A stretch of DNA of 64,000 nt from Bog-756 sp963727955 (GCA_963727955.1 CAVSII010000005.1:1-64000), one strand, 5' to 3'; shown: positions 8,866-18,229, counted from the first letter of the stretch. A program made the numbers and translations. Notes: generated by a model not told the origin, from the sequence alone.

Positions 8866-8940
8866 GGGCCGAAAGTCCCGATGACGGACGGGGTTTGTCC
8901 GGACGGGAGTGGCCTACGAATCCTTGGGGGCACAAGTCCC
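8866..8940. promoter_or_regulatory. Two DosR/DevR-like boxes upstream of the cytochrome b unit
   Basis: On the minus strand 8866-8879 reads GGGACTTTCGGCCC, close to the core of the actinobacterial dormancy-regulator box (GGGACT..AGTCCC palindrome). A second, weaker copy with a perfect AGTCCC half is at 8927-8940. The centres are 61 bp apart and lie about 57 and 118 bp upstream of the cytochrome b unit start codon, as expected for an activator of the leftward operon. The family link is knowledge-based; no DosR homologue is in this window. Confidence 0.45.
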
Positions 8941-9080
8941 GGCATCGGGTAGCGGGAGTTCTGCCACCGCCCGGTGCCGACCGTGGGCGGCGAGGTGGGA
9001 CCAAAGGCCGGCTCGGGCGCCATCATTTCCGCTTTTCGTGCCGTTAACGTGGTCGCGCGCGCTCGACCCACGAAGCAGAT

Positions 9081-10106
9081 GTGGCCACGACCAGAGGCTC
9101 CGACTCGGGCCGCGGCGCGAGGCAGCGCCCGGTCGTGCTCATCATCGTTCTGGTGGTGATAGCCGGTGCCGTCACCGGTGTCTCTGTCGTGGCTCTCACC
9201 AGGAGAGATCCCCGTCGAATCGCCCAGCAATCGGTCAAAACCCCGCCGCAGTCGCAGGCTCTCGATCCCGCCGTTTTCGCCACCGGATCGTGTGTGGCCT
9301 TCCGACCGACCAAGGGTGACCGCAACGTCACGGTGGTGCTCGACGCCGGCCACGGTGGCCTCGACCCCGGAGCGGTCGGGATCACCCAGCTCGGGAAGAC
9401 CGTCGACGAAGCTTCCGAAACTCTGCCGGTCGAGCTCGACGCCATGGCCCTCCTGCGGGCCGACGGGTTCAGGGTGGTGGTGACCCGGACCGGCAACTCA
9501 AGTGTCGTCCGCCTGACCCCGGCCGACGTCTCGGGCAGCGAGCTCAGTCTGCAAGGGGCCCATGACGACGTGGCCGCCCGGGCCCAATGCGCCGACGATG
9601 CCAAAGCGAACGCCCTGGTCGGCATCTACTTCGACGCCGGAGGAACGGAACAGAACGCGGGCATCATCACCGCCTATGACGCCAACCGGCCCTTTTCGGC
9701 GGCGAACCTGACGCTGGCCAATCTGGTCCAGAACGACGTCCTGGCCCGGATGAACGCCCAGGGTTGGGCCATACCCAACGACGGGGTGCAGACCGACGAC
9801 ACCCTCGGCTCGGTAAGTGGCGATCCCTACAGCGGGGGGCTGGCCGCCGAGGCCGCCGACTACGGCCACATCATGTTGATCGGTCCGTCCATGCCCGGTT
9901 ACTTTTCGACACCCAGCGACATGCCCGGCGTGGTGACCGAACCGCTGTACATCACCGATCCCTTCGAAGGGTCGATCGCCGACAGTGCCGTCGGACAACA
10001 GGCGATCGCCCAAGGCATCGCCACCGCCGTCGAGCAGTTCCTTCCTCCGCCACCCCCACCGGTCGCGAAGGCACCCCAGGCCAAAGAATCCAAGGCGGCC
10101 AGCTGA
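9081..10106 (+). CDS. N-acetylmuramoyl-L-alanine amidase-like (Amidase_3), zinc site altered
   Basis: Membrane-anchored protein (341 aa) with an N-terminal helix at about 18-39 and an AmiC-type amidase_3 fold outside the membrane. Family enzymes cut the amide between muramic acid and the stem peptide. The first zinc His is present in DAGHGG (H91) and the catalytic Glu in VVTEPLYI (E287). The usual SIHAN segment carrying another zinc His reads GIYFDAG, with Tyr183 in the His place. A C-terminal Pro-rich tail follows. It starts at GTG. Either the zinc site is rebuilt or the protein is a binding or regulatory amidase; a sequencing change CAC to TAC is also possible. Confidence 0.82.
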   Translation: MATTRGSDSGRGARQRPVVLIIVLVVIAGAVTGVSVVALTRRDPRRIAQQSVKTPPQSQALDPAVFATGSCVAFRPTKGDRNVTVVLDAGHGGLDPGAVGITQLGKTVDEASETLPVELDAMALLRADGFRVVVTRTGNSSVVRLTPADVSGSELSLQGAHDDVAARAQCADDAKANALVGIYFDAGGTEQNAGIITAYDANRPFSAANLTLANLVQNDVLARMNAQGWAIPNDGVQTDDTLGSVSGDPYSGGLAAEAADYGHIMLIGPSMPGYFSTPSDMPGVVTEPLYITDPFEGSIADSAVGQQAIAQGIATAVEQFLPPPPPPVAKAPQAKESKAAS

Positions 10107-10163
10107 TACCGATCATTTGAGCCATCAGCTGAGCCCCATCATTTGAGCCAACAGCGCGGGCGA

Positions 10164-11774
10164 TCATGTGAGGCGGATCAGCGCGCCCTGGCCGGGACCG
10201 AGGGTTATCCGGCCCTCGACGGCCTGACCGTCGTGGTTCCGGTCGGTGGAGATGGCGATGGCCCCGGTCACACCCTCGACGGTGGCCGCGTCCGTCCCGA
10301 GGTTGAGGACAGTGGCGAACCCGTCCCCCCGGGTCCACACCCAGGTGTCGGGGGGCGAAGGCCGGGACCGGTAGGCGCCGCTGTGCAGATCGGGGCTGGC
10401 TCGACGCAGGGCGATGAGGTCGCGGGTGAGGGTGAGGACCGAGCCCGGTTCGTGGCGCTGGGCGACGACGTTGCACTCCGTCGGGGTGGTCATCGGTAAC
10501 CATGTTTCGGCGTCGGATGTGGTGAAGCCGCGCCCGGGACCGTCGTCCCAGGGGAGAGGGGACCGCTCCGGGTCTCGCCCAGTGACAGCCGGCCAGTAGC
10601 GCCGGCCGACCGGGTCGCGGAGCGCCTCCTCGGTCAGGACGGCGTCGGGCAACCCGATCTCGTCCCCCTGATAGATGACCGGCGTGCCGCGCAGGGTGAG
10701 CAGGGCCAAAAGGATGCACCGAATGGTGCCGGGATGGCCCTCCGCCCACCGGGTGGCCAGCCGGGACGTATCGAGATTGGAGCCGGTCCACACCGGCCAC
10801 GCCCCTTCCGGCAGGATGCGCTCGGTCTCCTCGACCACCGCCCGTAGGGCGTCGGCTCGGAAGTCGGCGTGCAGCCAGGGCAGGTTGAAGGCCATGTGCA
10901 ACTCGTTGGTGCCGTCGCCGTAATAGGGGGGAATCATGTCGAGCCGGTGGACGTCGGTCTCCCCCAGGAGGACCCGGGGCGGGTTGTAACTGTCGGCCAG
11001 CTTTCGCCACCCACGGAGGATCTCGTGCACTTCGGGTCGGTTGGCGTTGTAGGCCATGCGTTGACCGAAGATCTGCTCCATCAACGAGTCCTGGTCGGTG
11101 GCCGGCGGGTTGTCACGGAGAGCGGCGTCCTTGATCAGCATGTTGCACACGTCGATGCGGAACCCGGCCACACCGCGGTCCCACCAGAAGCGGATGATGT
11201 CCTCGAAGGCGCGGTGCACGGCCGGGTTCCACCAGTTGAGGTCCGGTTGCTCGCGGGTGAAGTTGTGCAGGTAGTACTGGCCCGAAGCCTGGTCCAGGGA
11301 CCAGGCCGGTCCCCCGAATTGGGCGATCCAGTTGTTGGGCCGGTCGTCGTCGGGCCCGGGATCGGCCCACACGTACCAGTCGCGGTGCTCGGCCTGGGGC
11401 GACGATCGGGCGTCGACGAACCAGGGGTGGTGCTCACTGGTGTGGTTGGGCACCAGGTCCAAAAGGATCTGGATCCCGCGCCGGCCGGCCTCGGTCACCA
11501 ACGCATCGAGCGTTTCGAGTGATCCGTAGGCGGGGTCGACGGCGCAGTAGTCGGCCACGTCGTAACCCCAGTCGGCGTTGGGTGATGGGCTGACCGGCGA
11601 GAGCCACAGTCCGTCCACGCCCAGCCAGGCCAGGTGGTCGAGGTGGGCGATCACCCCGGTCAGGTCGCCGATCCCATCGCCGTTGGAATCGGCGAAGGAG
11701 CGCGGATAGATCTCGTAGAGGACGCCGGCGCGCCACCACGGCAGGGAAGACGGCGAGGGGGAGTGGGTGCCCAT
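10164..11774 (-). CDS. GH13 alpha-glucosidase/alpha-amylase family enzyme
   Basis: Cytoplasmic GH13 hydrolase (536 aa), the size of oligo-1,6-glucosidase or alpha-glucosidase types. Region I is LVPNHTS, the catalytic nucleophile lies in GFRIDVC (D208), the acid/base in LLGETDV (E272), and the transition-state stabiliser in SNLDTSR (D335). The conserved NHD of region IV reads NLD here (L334), a one-base change from His. ATG at 11774 is used because the fold begins at 'WWRAGVLYEIYPRSF'; longer in-frame extension runs into the kinase gene. It lies 28 bp downstream of the BadF-type kinase and so is in the same operon. Likely role: trimming malto- or isomalto-oligosaccharides. Confidence 0.9.
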   Translation of the reverse strand: MGTHSPSPSSLPWWRAGVLYEIYPRSFADSNGDGIGDLTGVIAHLDHLAWLGVDGLWLSPVSPSPNADWGYDVADYCAVDPAYGSLETLDALVTEAGRRGIQILLDLVPNHTSEHHPWFVDARSSPQAEHRDWYVWADPGPDDDRPNNWIAQFGGPAWSLDQASGQYYLHNFTREQPDLNWWNPAVHRAFEDIIRFWWDRGVAGFRIDVCNMLIKDAALRDNPPATDQDSLMEQIFGQRMAYNANRPEVHEILRGWRKLADSYNPPRVLLGETDVHRLDMIPPYYGDGTNELHMAFNLPWLHADFRADALRAVVEETERILPEGAWPVWTGSNLDTSRLATRWAEGHPGTIRCILLALLTLRGTPVIYQGDEIGLPDAVLTEEALRDPVGRRYWPAVTGRDPERSPLPWDDGPGRGFTTSDAETWLPMTTPTECNVVAQRHEPGSVLTLTRDLIALRRASPDLHSGAYRSRPSPPDTWVWTRGDGFATVLNLGTDAATVEGVTGAIAISTDRNHDGQAVEGRITLGPGQGALIRLT

Positions 11775-11802
11775 GGGTCGAGACACTACCGACCGGTTGC
11801 CG

Positions 11803-12831
11803 TCAGGTCGGTGCCGGATCCCCCGGTCGAACTCCCAAAGCCGCCGACCGCAGGCGGTCTTCGGCCCCGACCGGTGCGCCCACGGCGTCGAGACCGAGGA
11901 GGGCGGCACCGAGTACTGGGGCGGCGTCCATGCGCCGGAAGGTGGCCCCTGGCGCGTCGACCAGGACTCCGGACTCGACCTGCTCGGCGAAGGGGCGGTA
12001 GGTGCTGTCGAACAGGCCGCCGCCGAGGACGACTTCGAGCGGCTGGTGACCGAGTCTCAGTCGTCCCACGATGGCGGTGATCATGGCCACCACCTCGTCG
12101 GCCAGGATGCCGGTGGCGTCGATGGACGCCGGGTCGCCGACAGCAGCGGCGTCGAGGCACACCCGGGCCAGTTCGAAGAGGCGGCCGTACTCGAGGGTAC
12201 CGGTGTAGACGGCACTGAGCACCGCCTCGGGGTCGTCGAGGCCGAAATGGGCCGGCACCAGATGGGCCAGGGCAGTAGGTCCTCCCCGGCCGTCCCGGGC
12301 CCGCAGGGCCAGTCCGAGGGCCCGCACACCGAGCCACGACCCACCGGGGGCGAAATCGCCGGACAGCTCGGCCAGAGAAGGGAATCGTTCGACCGCGCCG
12401 TCGGGCCCCCGGCCCACGCAGTTGAGACCCGAGCCACACACCACCGCCACCCCCCATCCCGATCGGGCTCCGGCCCGGAGCACGGCCAAGGTGTCGTTGT
12501 GGATGAGGTCACGGGTGGTCCATCCTCCACTCTGGATGGCCCCGGTGAGGCGTTCCTCGTCCACCGGGAGGTCCACCCCGGCCATGCAGTACACCCCGGT
12601 GGCCGCGGCCGGCCGGGCCCGCGGGTCGAGCCCGGCGCTCTCCAGGGCGGACTCGACGGTGGTCCCGAGCGCCTGCATGGCGCCCTCAATGCCCGAGAAC
12701 TGGTGGTTGGACCCGGCCCCCTGGGCGCCACCGAGGAGGGCACCGCTGCTGTCGACCACCCACACATCGGTCTTCGAGGCTCCCCCGTCGACGGCCAGAA
12801 CCAGCGACGTGGCGGGCGACCCGCCGCTCAC
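11803..12831 (-). CDS. BadF/BadG-type ATPase, N-acetylglucosamine kinase-like
   Basis: Sugar kinase of the BadF/BadG/BcrA/BcrD ASKHA group (about 342 aa from GTG 12831). The phosphate-1 loop is VLAVDGGASKTDVWV near the N-terminus, phosphate-2 is GVAVVCGSGLNCVG, and the adenosine motif is LEVVLGGGLF. Members related to N-acetylglucosamine kinase phosphorylate amino sugars or glucosamine. The start codon is uncertain; the fold requires a start close to GTG 12831, although the frame stays open further back into the divergent GH4 gene. It lies divergent from GH4, 45 bp away, so a kinase plus 6-phospho-glycosidase pairing is plausible. Confidence 0.82.
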   Translation of the reverse strand: MSGGSPATSLVLAVDGGASKTDVWVVDSSGALLGGAQGAGSNHQFSGIEGAMQALGTTVESALESAGLDPRARPAAATGVYCMAGVDLPVDEERLTGAIQSGGWTTRDLIHNDTLAVLRAGARSGWGVAVVCGSGLNCVGRGPDGAVERFPSLAELSGDFAPGGSWLGVRALGLALRARDGRGGPTALAHLVPAHFGLDDPEAVLSAVYTGTLEYGRLFELARVCLDAAAVGDPASIDATGILADEVVAMITAIVGRLRLGHQPLEVVLGGGLFDSTYRPFAEQVESGVLVDAPGATFRRMDAAPVLGAALLGLDAVGAPVGAEDRLRSAALGVRPGDPAPT

Positions 12832-12876
12832 CCCGCTCTCGCTCTCGGATCCACCTGGCGATGTTACGTTCCACAG

Positions 12877-14157
12877 GTGGGCACCAAAGTGGCTGTGGTC
12901 GGCGGCGGGAGCACCTATACGCCGGAGCTGGTCGACAGCCTCTGTACCCACGAGGACCGGCTGGTCGTCGACGAATTGGTCCTGCTCGATCCCGATGCCG
13001 ACCGGCTGGATGCGGTGGGCGGTCTGGCCGAGCGGATCCTGCGGAGCCGGGGCTGGGCCGGAACTCTGGTCACCACCGATCAACGGGACCGGGCCATCGA
13101 CGGGGCCGACTTCGTCATCGTGCAGCTACGGGTGGGCGGCCAGGCGGCCCGTCACACCGACGAGACGCTGCCCATCGGTTACGGCTGTCTGGGCCAGGAG
13201 ACGACCGGGCCCGGCGGTCTGGCCAAAGCCCTGCGCACCGTCCCCCTGGTCCTCGACATCGCCGAAGAGACGGCGGAGCGCGCCGCTCCTGGGGCCTGGT
13301 TGGTCGACTTCACCAACCCGGTCGGCATCGTGACCCAGGCCCTGGTCGACCAGGGCCACCGGGCGGTCGGCCTGTGCAACGTGGCCATCCACGTCCAACG
13401 CCGCATCGGCCATTACCTGGGGATCGATCCCGACACCGTCGAGCTCGAGCACGTGGGACTCAACCACCTGACCTGGGTCCGATCGGCAGTGGTCGGAGGG
13501 GTGGACCGGCTGCCCGAACTGCTGGACCGCTTCGCTCCCGAGCTCGAACTGGAGAGCGGTGTCCCCGCCGGGCTACTCCATCTCCTCGGAACACTGCCCT
13601 CCTACTACCTGCACTACTACTACCGCCTCGACCAGAACCTGGCCGAGCAGTCCGCCCCCGGCTGGCGTTCGCGGGCCGAGGTGGTGGCCGAGCTCGAGGC
13701 CGAGCTGCTGGCCGAGTACCGGGACCCGACCCTCACCACCAAACCGAAAAAGCTCTCCTACCGGGGCGGTGCCTTCTATTCGGAAGCGGCGGTGCGGCTG
13801 ATTGCCTCCCTCCACGCCGATACCGGCGACACCCAGGTGGTCGATGTACGCAACGACGGTGCCATCCCCGGCCTGCCCGACGACGCCGTGGTCGAGGTTC
13901 CGTGCACGGTCGGACGACAGGGCGCCCGGCCCCTGTCCCAGCGGGCTCTGCCTCCCGACATGTCCGGTCTGGTGGCCCACTGCAAGGCGTACGAACGACT
14001 GGCCGTCGAGGCCGCCCTGTCGGGGAGCAGGGCGACCATGATCCGGGCCTTGGTGGTCAATCCTCTGGTGGGCCAGTACCCCAAGGCCGAGCTGCTGGCC
14101 GACGCCCTCCTGGCCGCCAACCGCCACTACCTGCCCCGGTTCTTCCCCGGGGGCTGA
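12877..14157 (+). CDS. GH4 6-phospho-beta-glucosidase-type glycosidase
   Basis: NAD- and metal-dependent family 4 glycoside hydrolase (426 aa). The Rossmann motif GGGSTYTPEL is at the N-terminus. 'GGLAKALRTVP' and 'DFTNPVGIVTQA' match the family, and the metal-binding pair is C167 (GLCNVAIH) and H197 (GLNHLTW). Members cleave 6-phospho-beta-glucosides by an oxidation-elimination mechanism. GTG 12877 has no Shine-Dalgarno, but a TANNNT-like TACGTT ends 6 bp before it, as in leaderless actinobacterial genes. A second, decayed copy of its 3' end occurs near 20.1 kb. Confidence 0.9.
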   Translation: MGTKVAVVGGGSTYTPELVDSLCTHEDRLVVDELVLLDPDADRLDAVGGLAERILRSRGWAGTLVTTDQRDRAIDGADFVIVQLRVGGQAARHTDETLPIGYGCLGQETTGPGGLAKALRTVPLVLDIAEETAERAAPGAWLVDFTNPVGIVTQALVDQGHRAVGLCNVAIHVQRRIGHYLGIDPDTVELEHVGLNHLTWVRSAVVGGVDRLPELLDRFAPELELESGVPAGLLHLLGTLPSYYLHYYYRLDQNLAEQSAPGWRSRAEVVAELEAELLAEYRDPTLTTKPKKLSYRGGAFYSEAAVRLIASLHADTGDTQVVDVRNDGAIPGLPDDAVVEVPCTVGRQGARPLSQRALPPDMSGLVAHCKAYERLAVEAALSGSRATMIRALVVNPLVGQYPKAELLADALLAANRHYLPRFFPGG

Positions 14158-14161
14158 ACGG

Positions 14162-14180
14162 CCGGGGCACGCGGCCCCGG
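14162..14180 (+). terminator. Hairpin after GH4 gene
   Basis: CCGGGGC and GCCCCGG form a perfect 7-bp stem with a 5-base loop, starting 5 bp after the GH4 stop. There is no T-tract, so it would be a non-canonical terminator of the kind seen in GC-rich actinobacteria. Confidence 0.45.
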
Positions 14181-14199
14181 TGCGGTGGTGGACGGAAAG

Positions 14200-15406
14200 G
14201 GAGGCGGGACGGTGAGCAGCTCGGCGCGGCCACAGCCACGGCCGCCACGGCCAGGACCAAGGTACCACGGCGTGACCACGTCGTTGGGGTGGAAGGCCAC
14301 GAAGAAGGCGGCTGCCGCGCACCAGGACAGCGAGCGGGTCGGCCATCGCCGGGCCACGAGGTGAGCAGGAAGATGAGGACGCTGGTGGCCAGCAGGTAAT
14401 ACGGGAAGACGACGATTCGAAGACCAACCGACTGGCCACGCAGGCCAGGGCCAGGGCCACGCCGGCGGTAGGCGTCCAGCGCAGTCCCCCAACGCCGCCG
14501 GGCCACAGGCAGGCCACCACAGCGAAGAGCACCGGGGCGTCGCGGGCGACGGCCGACGACACATGGCCGGTGGCTCCGGCCAGGCTGACCACCGTTGACC
14601 CGGCCACAGCCCCACCGGCGCTGAACCGCTCAGATTCTCGAGCGTAGCGTGGGGGGCGGCAGCCAGAAAGGGGAGAAGGCCGACGGCGAACACGGCAACA
14701 GCAGGCCCGGCCAGGCGCAAGACGCGACCGGCCGTCGGGGCAGACGGCCAGGGCGGGGAGGAGGACGAGGACGGCGAACTGCTTGGTCAGGCAGGCGGCG
14801 CCGAACAGCACCGCGGCCAGTACCCACCGCCGCCGGAAGGTCTGGGCCAGCGCGCCGAGGGCGAGCCCCAGGCTCACAATGTCCTGCGGGTGGAAGAGCT
14901 GCACGATGGCGCTGCTGGCCGCCGGGAGGAAGGCCAGGAACACCAGCAGCACCGCCTGACGACCGAGGTCGGCGTTACCGGTGGCCCGGAGGAGGGCCAG
15001 TGCGCCGAGGGCCAGGACCAACCAGCCGGCCAGCCCAAGAACCCCCTGGGCATGATGCCAGGGGGGAAGGACGACCCCGTTCGGGGCTGGCCGGTCGCCC
15101 GGCCACGACCAGGCCGGCGAACGAATGAGGGAGGGAAACGGAGCGAAAGGGGTGCGGCAGGATGGCGTAGCCGGGCGGGTTGGGCAGGCCGGTGTCGGAG
15201 GCGGCCTGGCCGAGGTCGCCGTGGGCCAGGGACGAGGTCACCGCGGTCAGAGGGGGGGTATCGCCTCCGGGCGGAGGCCCGTGGCGCACGGCCACGATTC
15301 CCATGTAGCAGGCCGTGGCCGCCACCAAAAGAGCGACGGCCGCCCATCGGCGGGGCAGGAACGCTTTCGTGTCCGTGGCCCTCCGCCGGCTGTGGGACGC
15401 CGTCAC
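14200..15406 (-). pseudogene. GT87/GT39-like membrane glycosyltransferase, multiply frameshifted
   Basis: Read leftward from about 15406, successive pieces of one polytopic membrane protein appear in different frames: an N-terminal helix 'AAVALLVAATACYMGIV', then a lumenal-loop-like piece containing LPNPPGYAI, then 'FHPQDIVSLGLALGAL' and 'GAACLTKQFAVLVLLPALA', then 'LAGPAVAVFAVGLLPFLAA', 'ARDAPVLFAVVACLW', 'FPYYLLATSVLIFLL', and 'AAAFFVAFHPNDVVTPWYL'. The HPQD...TKQ pattern is that of GT-C polyprenol-dependent glycosyltransferases. At least five frame changes are needed to join the pieces. It is either a true pseudogene or a stretch of indel errors. It is convergent with GH4 and overlaps its terminal region. 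Confidence 0.6.
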
Positions 15407-15545
15407 CTGAGCTCCCTCACGCCCGAGTCCGATGGCGCCACCCTACCCACGGGCCGCCGCACAGGTGGAGGTCGGGTCGGCCGTGGGAGGCTGGGGGGCG
15501 AGGAGGCACCTGTGCGCACCGCCGTCGTCCCGTCCCGCTCCGGAC

Positions 15546-17000
15546 ATGGAACCCGCTGAGTCTGTCGTCACCGGAGGTACGGCCACCGGAAGTACGGCAA
15601 CCGCAGGTACCGCGTCGGAGGTGGCCCTCCTGACCGACCCGGCAGGACGACCCGGGGTCCCCGGCACCGACGGCGCCCCCTCTCCGGCGACGGACCCGCC
15701 CGAACCTGGCCGGGGTCCGGTGGTCAGCGTGGCCACTCTGGCCGCGGTGGTGATCGGGATGGCGGCAGCCGCCCTCTACCGGCAGGGCGCCTTCTACCCC
15801 CGGGACGCCTTCGGCCTGGCCGTGGCCTGCCTCGCTCTGGCCGTCGTGGCTCTCCTGGTCCGAAGGGACCGGGCCAGCGCTGGCGGTGGCCCTGGTCGTC
15901 GGGTGTCTGGCCGGCTGGTGGTTGGTGCGGGCGCTCATGGTAGCGGAGTCCCGCACGCCTTCCTGCCCTTCGGGGCCGCCGCCCTCGGTTTCCTCGCCGC
16001 CTTTGTGGCCGTGCGGGGCCTCGGAGAGCGGGACCGGGCCCGGGTAGCCGGGGCCGTGGTGGCCATCGGCACCTTGAGCGCCGCCGCGGGGGTAGTCGGC
16101 GGGCTGGGCCGCTGGCACCCGTTGGCCCAAAGGATCGACGGGGTGTGGGTGGTGTCGACCACCCTGACTTATCCGGCGGCTTCCGCTGTGCTCTTCATTG
16201 TCACCCTGCTGGTCGGTCTGGCCCTCGACCTCAGCCGGTGGTGGCCCCGGCTGGCCGTCTGTCTCGGGCTGATGGCTTTGATCGGGACGCAGAGCCGCTG
16301 GGAATTGGTGGCCCTGGCCGTCGGCGGTCTACTGGTCCCCCGGGACCGGTGGCGCCTGGCGCTGAGGCCGCTGGCCATGGGAGCCCTGGGGGGAGCCGTG
16401 GTGGTGGGATCGGCCTCCGGTGGACCTCCGCAGTGGTGGTCGTGGTCGGCCGTGGCCGTGGTGGCAGCGGCTTCCACCCTGGCACCGGGGCGGATGATGG
16501 TCCGGTGGGGAGCCTTCCGGTCCGGCCCGGCAGCCGGGGGGCCCGATGGCTGGCCACGGCGGCCTTCGTGGTGGTGATCGGCTTCTCCGTCCTGGTGGTC
16601 GTCCATCCGCCCGTCGGGCGGACGTTGGGCCCGACGGAGGCCCAGGGTCAGACATTGGCCTGGACGGCCGCCGGTCAGGCATGGCGGTCCTCGCCGATCA
16701 CCGGCACCGGACCTCCGCGCTCGCATACCACCGGCGGCCCGGTGAGCACCTATCCGGGACTGGTGCCCGACGGGTACCTGACCATCCTGGCCGAGGGGGG
16801 GATCATCGGACTGGTCCTGCTGGTGGCGGTGGGAGCCGCCGTGGTGGCCACCTTCGAAAGGCGCGACCTGCTTTCGTCGCTGTGGTGGGTGCCGTCGCCG
16901 CCTTCGCCGTGGCCGGGATCGTGGACTACGACTGGTTGCTGCCCGGACTGGCCCTGGTGGGTGGATGCGTGGCCGGCCTGGCCTCGGGACTTCCCTCTGG
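15546..17000 (+). pseudogene. O-antigen ligase/polymerase-like membrane protein, frameshifted
   Basis: A polytopic membrane protein with a Thr/Ala/Pro-rich cytoplasmic N-terminus (ATG 15546) and many hydrophobic helices. Typical ligase text is 'LIGTQSRWELVALAVGG' and, in another frame, 'LVPDGYLTILAEGGIIGLV', the Wzy/WaaL-like periplasmic loop and following helix. Frame changes lie near 15880 and 15955 (a compensating pair; between them the good frame reads ALAVALVVGCLAGWWL), at the CCC run 16527-16529, and near 16870. Predicted role: joining or polymerising glycans outside the membrane. No stop separates its last helix from the GH43 segment that follows. Confidence 0.6.
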
Positions 17001-18130
17001 AGACCGGCCGGTTCTCCCGCCTGGGCCGTCGCTCCCACCCGGGTCGCCGTCCTCACCCGGGCCGGTACCGGCCGTCTCCTCCCGCCACCGCCGACTGGTG
17101 GCTCCCGGGTTGTGGGTGGCGGCGGTCGTCCTGCTGGTGGTCATCCAGTTGCTGGTCGGTGCGGCCCGGCAGGCGGGAGGAACCACCCCGACCCCGACCC
17201 CGCCGCTCCCCACCCGCCATCCTGAGGCACCGGCCCGGGTCATCCTGACCGGGGCCGATCCAACCGATCCCTTCATGATCAGGGTGGGGGGACACGACTA
17301 CCTGTACACCAGCGAGGGGATCACCTTCTTGAACGTCCCCCTGCGCATCGGCTCCCCGGGACACTGGGGGCGGGTCCGCCGAGGCCCTCCCCCGTCTGCC
17401 GGCCTGGGCGGAAGGGGGGATCACCTGGGCCCCCGACGTCCATCGGGTGAAAGGAGGTTGGGCCCTCTACTTCACCGCCGTGCTGAAGGGGGTCAACCCC
17501 TTCACCCACTGCATCGGATCGGCCTTCGCCTCCTCGCCGGCCGGTCCGTTCGTCCCCACCGACAGCCCCTTCATCTGCCAGCTGGACCACCGCGGCTCCA
17601 TCGACGCCCGGGTCTTCGCCCAGCCAGGGGGAGGGCTTGTCCTTCTGTGGAAGTCGGAGGACAACGCCAATCCTTCCGTGCCCGGACCGGACCAGAACGG
17701 GTTTACCGGCATCTACGCCCAGAGCCTGAGCCCCGACGGACGCACCCTGTTGGGCGAGCCGGTCAAGATCCTGGCCCCCACGGAGCCCTGGGAGGGGACG
17801 ATCGTCGAGGCCCCCGACATGATCGAGGCGTGGGGTACCTACTGGCTGTTCTTCTCGGGCAACTGGTACGACTCGACGTCCTACGGGATCGGGGTGGCCG
17901 CCTGCCAGAGCCCGTTCGGGCCCTGCACCGATCCCGATCCGCTGCCTTTCATCGGCTCCAACCTGCAGGGAGCCGGACCGGGCGAGGCGTCGCTCTTCCG
18001 GGACGGGAGCTCGGTCTTCCTGCTGTACAACCCCTTCAAGGCCAACGACCCCGGCCCGGTCATCCCCCGACCGGTGGTCATGGTGCGCCTGGGGTTCACG
18101 CCCAAGGGCCCGTACCTGGCCGCCGGCTGA
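17001..18130 (+). CDS. Membrane-anchored GH43-like beta-propeller protein, one frameshift
   Basis: After a Pro-rich linker and a hydrophobic anchor ('LWVAAVVLLVVIQLLVGAA'), the sequence turns into a five-bladed propeller of the GH43/GH32 clan. The three expected acidic residues are visible in 'TGADPTDPFMI', 'ITWAPDVHRVKGGWALYF' and 'GTIVEAPDMIEAWGTYWL'. Family members cleave arabinose or xylose linkages. The frame changes by one base in the G run 17366-17370; removing one G restores 'GHWGGSAEALPRLPAW'. No independent start codon with a ribosome site is evident, so this may be the C-terminal domain of the upstream ligase-like protein. The start given is only the approximate domain border. Confidence 0.6.
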
Positions 18131-18146
18131 GGCTGACCGGCGGTGG

Positions 18147-18168
18147 CCGCCCCGGGTGCCCGGGGCGG
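18147..18168 (+). terminator. Strong GC hairpin after GH43 gene
   Basis: Ten-base arms (CCGCCCCGGG and CCCGGGGCGG) flank a 2-base centre, 16 bp after the stop codon. It would form a very stable hairpin; no T-tract follows. Confidence 0.55.
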
Positions 18169-18229
18169 GGGTGGGCTAGCGTCGGCACCGGCGGTCGGGG
18201 CGAGCCGAGGCGGAACGGGGGCTTCTCAG

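Noticed and set aside
10107..10163. Repeated ATCATTTGAGCC words between the amidase and GH13 genes
   Set aside because: Two short copies only, with no dyad or spacing pattern; too little to call a site.
12861..14399. 512-residue Arg/Gly-rich frame overlapping the GH4 gene
   Set aside because: Composition is typical of a shifted frame in GC-rich coding DNA; GH4 motifs are all in the other frame.
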